A DNA stretch of 64,000 bases from Paenibacillus paridis (GTDB lineage: Bacteria > Bacillota > Bacilli > Paenibacillales > Paenibacillaceae). Position numbers and translations under genes: made by a program. This document shows positions 51,671 through 61,335 of the stretch, piece by piece. The notes under the pieces were generated by a model that saw nothing but the letters and a program-made list of their open reading frames with translations, was not told where the DNA came from and searched no databases. Position 1 is the stretch's first letter, and the number at the start of each line of letters is the position of its first letter. The DNA is taken from the NCBI RefSeq assembly GCF_006345825.1, contig NZ_VCIX01000092.1, forward strand, positions 2,108,001-2,172,000, read 5' to 3'.

Positions 51671-54600
51671 TTACTTCAGTTGGTTCAATAATCGATACAG
51701 CATAACCGCCGCTTGCGCTCTTGTCGCAAGCTCGTTAGGATAAAATTTATTCCCGCTCCCCTCGATAATCGCTGCGCTCTGCATCGTACTCACAGCCTCA
51801 TTGGCATAGCCTGCAATAGCTGCGTAATCGGTAAATTCATTCGGATTCTCGGTAACATGTAGCTTTAGCTTCAGCGCCTGAAGCATTCGATAGGTTATAA
51901 CTGCCATATCCTGACGGGTGATTTCCACATCCCCTCCGAAACTGCCATCTAGCCTTCCATTCACAATACCCAGACTTTGTGCCGCTGAAATGGAACGATA
52001 GTACCAATCATCGGGAGAAACATCCGTAAACTCGCCTTCTCCTATTTCCTTATCCAATCCAAAAGCACGCATTAGCAGCGTTACGAATTCAGCTCTGGAT
52101 ACGGAACGGTTCGGCATAAACTTATTCTCTCCCGCTCCTTTGATAATACCGCGTGCAGCTAATGCTTCAATACTCTGGTTCGCCCAAGTCATAGCTTCGA
52201 TATCACTAAAAATTACATTATTATAGTGAATAACATAAACGCCTAACTGCGAAGCCTTAAATTCCATTTGTCCTGTAGCAGCATCATAGGCTCCGTTAAC
52301 TTGTACCTCAAGCTCGCCTTCAGCGTTGACGTAACTTATAACCAGCTTATGTGCGGCTTCTCCCGGCTTCAGCGAATACGCGATAGCGACGGAAAGCTTA
52401 TGGTCACCTATTTGATCAATCACCTTGCCATCTAGCTTTGCTCCAAGTCGATAAACGCTGCTATCGCCAACGGCCTTTAACATTTTCTCTGGCAGTTCAG
52501 AGAGCTGAATTGGAGTCGTCGTTGCCTTGAGTTTATCGTTTACATTATCCGCTGGCTTATCTTTAGGCCCAGACGGCGTTTCTCCGCCTCCGGAGCCACC
52601 GTTCGAGCTTGATTGCACCGAAACGGCGGCAACAGCTGAAATCGTTGTGCCAGCGACTTCACCATTGACGTCGAAGGTGCCAGGATGTGAATACTTCGAC
52701 TCCTGAATAACCTCCCATATAACCAGAAGGGTGGACGTGGACGAATCGCTGTAAGTCACGAGTACTCCAGCCGGCAATAACGGTGCCACTCCCACAGCAG
52801 TCGACACATGAACCTTCTCTATGCTTGTTATTGTTTTAGGGTTAGCCGCTACAGTAACATGGGCTGTTGCGCGTAAGTGGGTGCCCAGGACAGCCCCCGT
52901 GATATCAAAGGAGCCACTCTGCAGGTAGAGCGATGTGTCGATGCTATTCCAAATAACAGCTGCCGTTTCCGTTGTACCATCATCGTAAACTACGCTTATG
53001 GTAGCTGGCAAAATGGGAGCCACACCTGCCATAGTATCAACGTCTACTGGTACTAGCGTGGCAATAGCCGGCTCAGGCGGCGCAATTTCACCGTTCCCCA
53101 TTTTCACGTGATCAAGATCAATATGAGCGAACGATGCGGAATCCCCTCCTATTTTTATAAGCGGCGTTCCCGCCCCCAAATTGTGAGCATCCTTCCATAC
53201 ACGTTTGCCATCTACATAGAGGTCATATGTGTAATCGGAATGGGTGACAACGGTATACGTGTGAAAAACAGTTGTATCCAAAACAAAGGATTTGCTTGGG
53301 TTGGACGTCTTGTTCTGCACTTTCCCCTCTGTCCCATAGGTTAAGTAGAAACTGATGAGATATTGATCGCTCCTAACGGAAAACTCGTTCATAGTCTCGG
53401 CTGCGCCCGCTCTTGCCTGCACTTCAAATGAGAATGCTCCCGTCGGAGCTGCAAAGTCTTTCCTGATCAAATAATACGCCCGATCACCTTGGTCGAGTAT
53501 CGTAACAAAACCTTCCTTTTGTGTCACGGCCCCCGCCCCGGTGCCTTGGCCATACCAGCCCGCCGTAAAATCGATCAAATGATCATCGATTAAATTCCAA
53601 TTTGCCTCGATTGGTTCAGCTATCAGTTCCTCTGAGCTAGGCCCTTCCCCGTACTGGTTATAAGCTGATACGGCAAAATAATAAGGAGTTCCCGCAGACA
53701 AACCATTTACCGTAAAGCTGCTTTCCAAACCTAACGGAATCCTATGCGAATATTCACCGCTCGCCGTTCCATATTTCACATAATAGCCTTTCGCGCTACC
53801 GACGCCGCTCCAGCTCAAGGTAGCGGATTGGTTGCCGCCTCTAACTTCCTTTATTGTCGGAGCATTCGGCTTCTCAGATGGTGGCACGACGTTAAAGCTC
53901 GCATGGAAGGTTGCCCCGCTTGCCCCAGCTGCATTTACGGTAAACTTAATTGTAGGGCTCAATCTAGTAATCGTAATTCCCGGGTCAATCGAATGGACTC
54001 CTGTTGCTTCCGCATTGATCTCAATGTCGATTGTGCCGGTATTGACGTGGGTCGGATCGGCCACGGATACATCCAGATTACTCGAAGTTTCTCTCGTCAT
54101 CACGGATGCTTTTTTGTTACTCGAAATCCAAGAGACTCCGTCCACCATAACCGTCGAATCCATGTCCTTCCAGAAATTCGCTCCTACGATGCTCAGTTTG
54201 CGCTCCTTAACTGCCTGCACCTCTTCCGTGTTTTCCAAAACTACAATATCTGGATTCTCAGCGTAATCACCCGTCTGCTGAGCAGAGAAATTCGGCAGCG
54301 TTACATACTGATAGGTCGTATTGGAAGGACTGAACCCATGGTCGAACCATAAGGTTAGATAGTTGCTAGTGATCGGCGTGTTAGGTGTGCCGCTCCTATT
54401 GTCAATATCCGTATATTTGCCTGTACGCGCTTCGCGCAGACCCTCCACGGAAGCCGCTGTTGGAAAGTAGTAGCCGATATCGGAGCCTGCAATATTCCCC
54501 TGCAGATGCCCCCAGCTTACGTCATTCATCTTTTCTTTCCAGCCTACGCTGGACGGCTTAGCCGTTCCGTTGACGGTAAATACGTTATCTCCGCTTATCT

Positions 54601-57247
54601 TGCGGTTTTCGACAATCGTTTCTATGGCCCTATTGTCCGTACTCGTAATCCCCGAGCCTAACGAAACAATTTCATCGTCGAAAACAAACCATGACTTTTT
54701 CGCCGTCAGCGTACTGTATAGCCCATCCAATTCCATACCCGACACACCAAATGTGCCGGACATTTCCGTTCCGCCGGTCCAGTCATATTTTCCGACCTTA
54801 TTGCCGCCGGTGCCATTAGATCTGATCAGAGTATCCACTGTCGTTCCTGGCAATCGATAAGGGTTAACGGTCGGCCAAAAATCATCGCTAAACTGGCCAA
54901 GATCACTGTTATACAAATACGTCATGCCGTCTCCGGTATGCCAGCCTTTGAGATTCTCGCCATTACCGGTCTCAAAGTTAGAGGTGCGGCTAGAGAACAT
55001 CTTGAGCCCCCAGCTAAATTCAGGACGGCGAACGACCGCTTCATCCATGTTCGCAAATTGCCAAAATTGATTCGGCGCCTCTCGAGCAATCAATGAAGTA
55101 TCGTTTGCAATGCTTTTGCCCAGTACGATCTGGTCGATCGGAAGATTCAAATAAAAGTTCACATACGTATTGGCCGTAATCCAATGCTTGACCATGCTTT
55201 TAAAGTTTGCCGCATGCTCCGGCGGTGCCATCTGCGATATTCTAATTACAGCTTGCGTCACTCTGCGGCCAGCCAAATGATCGGTTGCGTAGGAGCGAGA
55301 AATTTCCCGTCCTCTTGTCATATCCATGACCAGCCCTTTGTACATCAATGGCTCGAAGGAATCGTAAATCCATTGATACACGTGATTAACATTCGGATCG
55401 GTGACTTCCCAAGTCGAACCACCCAGTACGTACATCAAATCGGACAAGCTGAGCAGCATCGTTGCGCCGTAACCCCCGTTGTATGCGGTAATTTCATGCT
55501 GAATGAAAGATCCATCTTTATAGAATCCATCCTTCGATGTCACATAGGTCAACACATTGCTTAATCCATCCCGAGCGTGTGCGATTTTCGCTGCATCCTT
55601 CACGATAATTCCGCGAACGGCGACAACCTGGCTTTGCCAGACCCGGTTTGCAGCGGTCATATCAACCTTCGGCGTGAAGCGGTTAACGGCATTCATATAG
55701 TTCGTAATCTGCAAGGGGGATAGTTGATCATAGAGGATAACAACCGTTTCATTTAGCGCAATTGGCGCGCCAATCCACCAGTCCCACCAGTTATCGTATC
55801 GAGTCACGACCATATTGTAACGGTTCGTATTCATCCAATCCAGGGCGCTTATCATATCCGTCAGCAGCGTATCATCATGATACAAACCTGATCCCGGCGT
55901 CGAATATGCGATAGCGAGCTCCTTCAATCGGGTATAAGTGGCCGTAATGTGAGCAGAAATCGTCGTACTGGCAAGATCGCTCCATAAATAAGTTCTCCCC
56001 GTTGATTTATCCATAGAGCTCCACTGCGCTTGGGCTTTCGAAGTCAATGCCGTTATTTGCAGCGCAATATCCGGATCGTTCTGATCGATAGAAGTACCTC
56101 CGGTTAGCATAACCTTCAGTTTCTCCCTCAGCGTATCGAATTCGTCGGCTTGTTCGGCATATACGGTAACGTGTGCGACAGCGGAAATTGTCGTGCCCTC
56201 CGCAACGCCGTTAACAGAGAAACTTCCCGTTTGCATATAGCTGTTCGGCGGTATCGCATCCCATACCACTGGCACAGAACTCGAGGAACTGTCGCTATGT
56301 AAGGCGGTTACAACAGCCGGTAAGGTTGGCATCGTTTTGACAGGAGTGGTCACATTTACAGCCTCAATGGCTACGATGGGAACGATTGCAGCAGTAACCA
56401 CAACGGTTGCCATAGCTTGATGTGCCGTCCCAGCTACATGGCCTACTACATTAAAAGTTCCTTCCAGAGCATAATGGGACGGGTCAACATTGTCCCAGAC
56501 AACGGGAACCTGCTTCTCGGTAAGATCGTCATACACTGCCGTGACGACTGAAGGCAGGATAGGCGAAACCTCAGGAGTGGTATGGACAACGGAGGGCAGA
56601 ATCGTTTCGACGATCGCCGCGCTAGGCAACATTTCTCCCGTTCCGAGCCTTACATAGTCAAGATCGAGATTAGCGCTCGACAGTGAGTCTCCGCCTATTT
56701 TAAAAACGGAAGATCCTGTCCCCGTCAGCTTTGGAGCGCCTGACCACGCTTGGATGCCATCGACATACAAGTCGTAGGAGTAGTTCTCGTGGACAACAAT
56801 CCGATAGGTATGGTAGACCGTTGTGTCCAGCGTAACCGTTTGGCTTGGGTTAGACGCATTGCTTTGCGCCTTGCCGGCAGTCCCATACGTTAAATAGAAA
56901 CTAATTAGATAGCTCCCGCTCCGAATCGAAAACTCGTTCAGCGTATTCGCCGCATTTACTTTTGCTTTAACCTCAAAGGTAAATGCACCAGTTGGCGCAG
57001 TGAAGCTTTTTCTCAGCAGATAATGGGCTTTGTCGCTTTGATCCAGAATCGTCACATACCCGTCCTGCTGCGTAACCGATCCAACGCCGGTTCCAAAGTT
57101 CTCCCAATGGATGGTATAGTCATTCAATTCGTCGTTGATTAAATTCCAAGGAACAGGAGCGGCACTTGCCTTATTGGGCTTCATTACGAAGCCTGAGCCC
57201 ATCGCAAGCGTAAGGCATATGAAGGCTATGAACCATTTTCTAAACAT
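51671..57247 (-). CDS. SLH-anchored polysaccharide lyase family 8 enzyme
   Basis: Secreted multidomain lyase of 1858 aa; family 8 enzymes cleave hyaluronan, chondroitin or xanthan by beta-elimination. Order: signal peptide (ends KASA), LamG-like domain (about 35-205), two Big_4-type Ig domains (about 210-365), PL8 catalytic module (about 366-1117), FN3 (about 1122-1205), second LamG-like domain (1210-1400), two more Big_4 domains, Gly/Ser linker, and three SLH domains (1682-1858). Asn534, His584, Tyr593, Arg647 and Arg651 reproduce the spacing of the catalytic residues of chondroitin AC lyase. ATG 57247 has AAAGGA upstream. The substrate is unknown; xanthan-like microbial glycans are as likely as animal glycans. 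Confidence 0.9.
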   Translation of the reverse strand: MFRKWFIAFICLTLAMGSGFVMKPNKASAAPVPWNLINDELNDYTIHWENFGTGVGSVTQQDGYVTILDQSDKAHYLLRKSFTAPTGAFTFEVKAKVNAANTLNEFSIRSGSYLISFYLTYGTAGKAQSNASNPSQTVTLDTTVYHTYRIVVHENYSYDLYVDGIQAWSGAPKLTGTGSSVFKIGGDSLSSANLDLDYVRLGTGEMLPSAAIVETILPSVVHTTPEVSPILPSVVTAVYDDLTEKQVPVVWDNVDPSHYALEGTFNVVGHVAGTAHQAMATVVVTAAIVPIVAIEAVNVTTPVKTMPTLPAVVTALHSDSSSSSVPVVWDAIPPNSYMQTGSFSVNGVAEGTTISAVAHVTVYAEQADEFDTLREKLKVMLTGGTSIDQNDPDIALQITALTSKAQAQWSSMDKSTGRTYLWSDLASTTISAHITATYTRLKELAIAYSTPGSGLYHDDTLLTDMISALDWMNTNRYNMVVTRYDNWWDWWIGAPIALNETVVILYDQLSPLQITNYMNAVNRFTPKVDMTAANRVWQSQVVAVRGIIVKDAAKIAHARDGLSNVLTYVTSKDGFYKDGSFIQHEITAYNGGYGATMLLSLSDLMYVLGGSTWEVTDPNVNHVYQWIYDSFEPLMYKGLVMDMTRGREISRSYATDHLAGRRVTQAVIRISQMAPPEHAANFKSMVKHWITANTYVNFYLNLPIDQIVLGKSIANDTSLIAREAPNQFWQFANMDEAVVRRPEFSWGLKMFSSRTSNFETGNGENLKGWHTGDGMTYLYNSDLGQFSDDFWPTVNPYRLPGTTVDTLIRSNGTGGNKVGKYDWTGGTEMSGTFGVSGMELDGLYSTLTAKKSWFVFDDEIVSLGSGITSTDNRAIETIVENRKISGDNVFTVNGTAKPSSVGWKEKMNDVSWGHLQGNIAGSDIGYYFPTAASVEGLREARTGKYTDIDNRSGTPNTPITSNYLTLWFDHGFSPSNTTYQYVTLPNFSAQQTGDYAENPDIVVLENTEEVQAVKERKLSIVGANFWKDMDSTVMVDGVSWISSNKKASVMTRETSSNLDVSVADPTHVNTGTIDIEINAEATGVHSIDPGITITRLSPTIKFTVNAAGASGATFHASFNVVPPSEKPNAPTIKEVRGGNQSATLSWSGVGSAKGYYVKYGTASGEYSHRIPLGLESSFTVNGLSAGTPYYFAVSAYNQYGEGPSSEELIAEPIEANWNLIDDHLIDFTAGWYGQGTGAGAVTQKEGFVTILDQGDRAYYLIRKDFAAPTGAFSFEVQARAGAAETMNEFSVRSDQYLISFYLTYGTEGKVQNKTSNPSKSFVLDTTVFHTYTVVTHSDYTYDLYVDGKRVWKDAHNLGAGTPLIKIGGDSASFAHIDLDHVKMGNGEIAPPEPAIATLVPVDVDTMAGVAPILPATISVVYDDGTTETAAVIWNSIDTSLYLQSGSFDITGAVLGTHLRATAHVTVAANPKTITSIEKVHVSTAVGVAPLLPAGVLVTYSDSSTSTLLVIWEVIQESKYSHPGTFDVNGEVAGTTISAVAAVSVQSSSNGGSGGGETPSGPKDKPADNVNDKLKATTTPIQLSELPEKMLKAVGDSSVYRLGAKLDGKVIDQIGDHKLSVAIAYSLKPGEAAHKLVISYVNAEGELEVQVNGAYDAATGQMEFKASQLGVYVIHYNNVIFSDIEAMTWANQSIEALAARGIIKGAGENKFMPNRSVSRAEFVTLLMRAFGLDKEIGEGEFTDVSPDDWYYRSISAAQSLGIVNGRLDGSFGGDVEITRQDMAVITYRMLQALKLKLHVTENPNEFTDYAAIAGYANEAVSTMQSAAIIEGSGNKFYPNELATRAQAAVMLYRLLNQLK

Positions 57248-57302
57248 GTTCAGCTTCCTTTCTGCTCTGTATTTGTTAAGCGCTTACATTTGTAATTATA
57301 AA

Positions 57303-57337
57303 CAAAAAAATCGCGCCGCAGTAACGACACGATTTCC
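57303..57337 (-). terminator. Possible terminator of the cyclase-like/GNAT operon
   Basis: AAATCG/CGATTT arms (57308-57313 and 57330-57335) followed on the minus strand by seven T. Confidence 0.45.
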
Positions 57338-57370
57338 AGAAAAGGTTTGAATTCGGAAGGTATTCACATT

Positions 57371-57919
57371 TTAGCTATCAGATTTCCCTTCCGCAGAGCC
57401 ATCCAGCAGCTTCATATAAAGCAACTTGCCTTCACCCGGATAATAGTAATCAGGCAAATGACACATAAACTTAAAGCCGTTGCGATCAAACATTTTCCGT
57501 GCGCTTTCATACTCAGGCAAATCACAGGTAAACGTCTCAAGGTATCTGCCGCTTCTAGCTACGCAGAACTGAATCAATGCATCCATCAGCTTCCAGCCTA
57601 GCCTACGCTGGCGATATGAACGGTGCACGCCGAAGTATTCAAGCCGATAACCACCGCTCCGATGCTCATTCTCTACAAAAATAATAGCAGAAATAATCTG
57701 TCCTGCTTCTTCTTCATACCAGCAAAACACATGCTGCTCCTGCATGCTCCTAATCGGTAGCCACCTGAGCTGCTCGGTCTCCCCAGGCGTAAAACGCTGA
57801 TCATCGAAACAATGCTCACTAAGCAAGAAATCCGATACCCTGCCTGCTTCAGTACCGCTCGTTACCGGCTTAATTTCACGATAACCATGTCCTGCAAGTT
57901 CCTTCCCAACTTGAAGCAT
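57371..57919 (-). CDS. GNAT-family N-acetyltransferase
   Basis: Acetyl-CoA-dependent acetyltransferase of 182 aa. The acetyl-CoA loop is HRSYRQRRLGWKLMDALI (Q/RxxGxG/A variant RQRRLG), preceded by ISAIIFVENEHRSGGYRLEYFGV. ATG 57919 has GGAGG upstream. It lies 25 bases after the membrane cyclase-like gene, so both are probably cotranscribed; the acceptor substrate is unknown. Confidence 0.85.
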   Translation of the reverse strand: MLQVGKELAGHGYREIKPVTSGTEAGRVSDFLLSEHCFDDQRFTPGETEQLRWLPIRSMQEQHVFCWYEEEAGQIISAIIFVENEHRSGGYRLEYFGVHRSYRQRRLGWKLMDALIQFCVARSGRYLETFTCDLPEYESARKMFDRNGFKFMCHLPDYYYPGEGKLLYMKLLDGSAEGKSDS

Positions 57920-57944
57920 AAGCTCCCCCCTCCTTCACTAACCA

Positions 57945-60704
57945 CTAGGAAATGCGAAGTGAATGATTCCATTCTGACGTGACACCTTTTTGAAAATGAT
58001 GATCGCATTCAAAGAAGTAAAGCTTGGCAGCAAGATCATAACGATTTTTCTTCACAACAGCGACAAAGCCTTCTCTCGCATCATAAAATCTTCCTAACCG
58101 ATAGGCTTCTACAGCAGCTTCAAATTGTTTCTTCGTCTCATGCTTAAGCTTGCGGATATGCTCGGGGTCAGCTTCATACCAATCATACAATTCAATAGGA
58201 CCATTCTCCTCATCTATTTGAAGAATACCGAGCTTACGATATGATCCTAGCTTATCCGGGTTAATGGCCTGCATCGTTTCCTCTGTTAAAAGAACCGTTA
58301 CGCCCAATTTAGCAGACGCTTTCTCCAAATCCAACGTTAACTGTACATGATTAGATACTACGCTGCCCTCCATCCGCTGTTCTTCACCAATAATGCCTAA
58401 CATTACATCGCCAGAATGAATGGCTATGCCAATATCGATTGGTTCTTCCTGGTTACGTATTCGCTCTGCATTGTAGGATTCCAGCGTTAAGCGAAGTTGA
58501 AGCGCTGCTCTCAGTGCCGCACTGGTCTCATTCGGGAACATGGTAAGCATCCCTGGACCGAGGTATCGACTAGTGAAACCAGCATGTTCACGTATGATTG
58601 GCCCAAATTGCTTGAGAAATGAATTTATGAACTGAAAATTTTGCTCCGTCGTTAATTTTGCAGAAAATTCATTGAACTGACGCATGTTGCATACCATAAT
58701 CGTCATTCTGCGATTTTGCTGCTCACCAAGCTTGATTTGTGTCATATTCGTTTTTCCCAGTACTTTTAGAAATTGCTGGGGCACGAATCGGAAATAAGAA
58801 TTGCTAAGTCTCGTCATTTCATTAATATATTGCTTAATCGAGCTAGCCATCATGTTAAAGCGTTCACCTAACTCCTCAACCTCATCGCGCGTTCGAATCT
58901 CTACCTTAACATCCCATTCCCCGCTGGCAATAAGATTTACGTTAGAGCGGAGCGTTCGTATGGAGGACAGCAGGTATGCCGTCATGATCGTAATCACAAT
59001 TAATAGAACGATACCGATTAATACAAATATTTGAATAACGTCTGATAAAATACTCATCGTGCTTTGCTTGATTCCAATCATATCTTTGCCTGTTTCGTAG
59101 ATCCCGATAATATCGCCGTTCGAATTGTAGAGCGGCCCTAGCGCATACATCCATTCTCCGCCAGAATCTTCCCATTCACCTAAAATGATTTCGCCTTGCT
59201 CAAGCACTAGGCGGTTCTCGTCATTGATCTCGAAAGGCTGAAACATCGTGACACTATCGTCATCATCCATAACAATATAAAGTTCACCGTCAATATAGCG
59301 ATAGATCGTATTATACAAGCCATCGCGATCAGCACCTGCCCGAGAAAACACCTCATTTACTCGTTGCTTAATCGTGATGTAATCCTCACTTTTGTAGTCT
59401 AGTGGAGAGTTTAATTTTTCCAAGTAATCGCCATCTACTAGATATTTGCCATTGCCTGCAAGCAGCTTCAACTGCTTATAGGTATCATCCTTCATTTCTA
59501 AGGCAAAGGAGGAATATACCGAATAGGATAAGCCCCCCATCGAAATAAGGACAACGGGCAAAATAACAGCTAATTGCTTTAATAATAAGAACATCTTGCG
59601 TTTCATAATATCCACATAGATAAAGCGTACGGTATAAGCGAAAACCGCGGTAAGTACTAATAGAAGCAGCCAATAACCGATTCTTTTTCCAATTACTAGA
59701 TAGGTATAACGGTAGGAGTCTTGTACATCAACAATGGCACCATTTGGGTCTAGTTGGATTACCTGATCGGAGGTCGAAACCATGATATGCTCTTTGTCGA
59801 TTGAAATGTGGGTGAAATCAGACCATTCTATCTCAGGTGAGCGTTCAACGAGCGTATGAAGCGTCAATACGTCTTCAACCGGGTTCCCTTCAGCAGCAGT
59901 ATTCACTCTCTTAATTGCACCGTCATGATAATCAATGAAATAGAGATTAACATCATCCGCTGTCACAATTCCGACCGGGAAATTAAACTGCCCCTCCAGC
60001 GATTGCGGGTACAGCTTAGCGATCTCGCCATTTGTTACAGCAAACAGGAGCCCTCTCTTTGATGTGAAATAAAATTGTGATTCCTGGTTTCCCGTTAATT
60101 CATTTAAATAGCGGTCCTTTGGCAGTTCGACCGTTGATATCGTTTCTGGCGTTGCAGACGCAGTTGAGTTCCCATCAAGCAAAAGCTTCAATAAGGAAGC
60201 TGAGCCTTCCTCTTTCCGGAAAAAAAACAGCTCATTGTCTTCGATAGATAATGATTGCAATTTACCGACACGCAGCAATTGATCCTGTTCTTCATAATCA
60301 ATATTATAAAGAATGCGAGACTTTGAGCCATCTGCAGATATTTGTACAATTTGCTCTCCCGATACTTTCAAGCCGTAAGAATCCAGAACGGTAATTATGG
60401 CGTATGCATTGCCCTGACGATCGGCTGCGATCGAATTAAATAGCTGGACCGTATCGGCTTGCGTGTTCTTGCTGCTGAAATACGAATAAACCATTTTTCC
60501 GTCTTTATTGACTTTATGTATAACCTTCTTGGAATCTGTAATGGTATATAATGATCCGTCAGTATCCGTCGTTATGCGAGAGATATTAGAGTAAGCTTCT
60601 TCTGTCTTAAAAGGCTGTAGTGTCCATGAATCTCTCATAATAATCAATAGGAACACTACAACTATGATCAAGCTAAACAACATCACAAACTTCGATCTCA
60701 ACAT
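57945..60704 (-). CDS. Membrane receptor with HAMP and degenerate class III cyclase domain
   Basis: Protein of 919 aa. N-terminal helix, an extracytoplasmic beta-propeller-like domain (about 40-340; repeated ITTDTDGSLYTITDSK-type strands), two membrane helices (about 350-410), an extracytoplasmic sensor (about 415-560), a membrane helix, HAMP (about 590-640), the cyclase-homology domain (about 665-800) and a TPR-like tail. Both metal-binding Asp are replaced: Asn673 (MVCNMRQF instead of xxDIxxF) and Pro717 (LGPGM instead of IGDAx), 44 residues apart as in true cyclases, so cAMP or cGMP synthesis is unlikely. ATG 60704 has GGAGAG close upstream; the frame starts at 60734. Confidence 0.83.
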   Translation of the reverse strand: MLRSKFVMLFSLIIVVVFLLIIMRDSWTLQPFKTEEAYSNISRITTDTDGSLYTITDSKKVIHKVNKDGKMVYSYFSSKNTQADTVQLFNSIAADRQGNAYAIITVLDSYGLKVSGEQIVQISADGSKSRILYNIDYEEQDQLLRVGKLQSLSIEDNELFFFRKEEGSASLLKLLLDGNSTASATPETISTVELPKDRYLNELTGNQESQFYFTSKRGLLFAVTNGEIAKLYPQSLEGQFNFPVGIVTADDVNLYFIDYHDGAIKRVNTAAEGNPVEDVLTLHTLVERSPEIEWSDFTHISIDKEHIMVSTSDQVIQLDPNGAIVDVQDSYRYTYLVIGKRIGYWLLLLVLTAVFAYTVRFIYVDIMKRKMFLLLKQLAVILPVVLISMGGLSYSVYSSFALEMKDDTYKQLKLLAGNGKYLVDGDYLEKLNSPLDYKSEDYITIKQRVNEVFSRAGADRDGLYNTIYRYIDGELYIVMDDDDSVTMFQPFEINDENRLVLEQGEIILGEWEDSGGEWMYALGPLYNSNGDIIGIYETGKDMIGIKQSTMSILSDVIQIFVLIGIVLLIVITIMTAYLLSSIRTLRSNVNLIASGEWDVKVEIRTRDEVEELGERFNMMASSIKQYINEMTRLSNSYFRFVPQQFLKVLGKTNMTQIKLGEQQNRRMTIMVCNMRQFNEFSAKLTTEQNFQFINSFLKQFGPIIREHAGFTSRYLGPGMLTMFPNETSAALRAALQLRLTLESYNAERIRNQEEPIDIGIAIHSGDVMLGIIGEEQRMEGSVVSNHVQLTLDLEKASAKLGVTVLLTEETMQAINPDKLGSYRKLGILQIDEENGPIELYDWYEADPEHIRKLKHETKKQFEAAVEAYRLGRFYDAREGFVAVVKKNRYDLAAKLYFFECDHHFQKGVTSEWNHSLRIS

Positions 60705-60819
60705 AATCTCTCCATTCGACTCCCTGGTTTTCATTCACATTAAGAAATATATGGATTTTGGATATCTTCATATATTTTACTATAAAAATGTCGTCTTGTG
60801 TCTGATCGCGAGATATTTA

Positions 60820-60848
60820 TTGCCGTATATTAGCAAGAATAGTAGAAT
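60820..60848 (+). promoter_or_regulatory. Candidate promoter of the DUF4280/MORN genes
   Basis: TTGCCG (60820-60825), 17-nt spacer, TAGAAT (60843-60848); start site near 60855, just ahead of the DUF4280 gene. Confidence 0.4.
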
Positions 60849-60870
60849 TAAATCAATTCGTGTATGAAGG

Positions 60871-61266
60871 GTGATTATAATCGGACAAATCGTTTGTGCA
60901 GGCGCGAATTTACAATGCAGCTTCGGGGTAGCACCCAGTGTTTTGATGGTGCTGCCTATGAATCGAGTGATGACCGCTCTGCCCATTGCTAATATTATGG
61001 ATAATAAGCCTATGGTGAATATACTTCCGTTTGGCATGTGCAATTCACTAGCTAATCCCACGGTTGCAGCTGCGACAGCAGCAGCTTTAGGCGCATTGAC
61101 TCCAATGCCCTGCATACCCGTAACGTCTGCTCCATGGGTTCCCGGTTCCCCCACCGTGATGGTTGCGAATATGCCTGCTTTGAATAATACTTCCAAATGC
61201 TTATGTAATTGGGGCGGAACGATTCAAATCATGAATCCTGGCCAAATGACCATTCAGGTTCCATAG
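60871..61266 (+). CDS. DUF4280 (PAAR-like) protein
   Basis: Protein of 131 aa that matches the DUF4280/PAAR-like family over its length: GQIVCAGANLQCSFG, LPMNRV, NIMDNKPMVNILPFGMCNSLANP, LTPMPCIPV, and NTSKCLCNWGGTIQIMNPGQ. PAAR-like proteins cap the spike of contractile injection or type VI-like devices, with conserved Cys/His binding a metal. No sheath, tube or baseplate gene is in the window. Start GTG 60871 is preceded immediately by GAAGG, an unusually tight spacing; a stop lies one codon further upstream, so no longer start exists. Probably cotranscribed with the MORN gene 69 bases downstream. Confidence 0.83.
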   Translation: MIIIGQIVCAGANLQCSFGVAPSVLMVLPMNRVMTALPIANIMDNKPMVNILPFGMCNSLANPTVAAATAAALGALTPMPCIPVTSAPWVPGSPTVMVANMPALNNTSKCLCNWGGTIQIMNPGQMTIQVP

Positions 61267-61335
61267 TTAATCGCTGCCTGTTCCTTATTTGGAGCTGCAG
61301 CTAGAATCAATGATCCTACAAAGGAGTCGTGTTTC

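Noticed and set aside
53744-54352. 202-codon plus-strand ORF inside the lyase gene
   Set aside because: Antisense shadow of the lyase coding frame without RBS or recognisable features.
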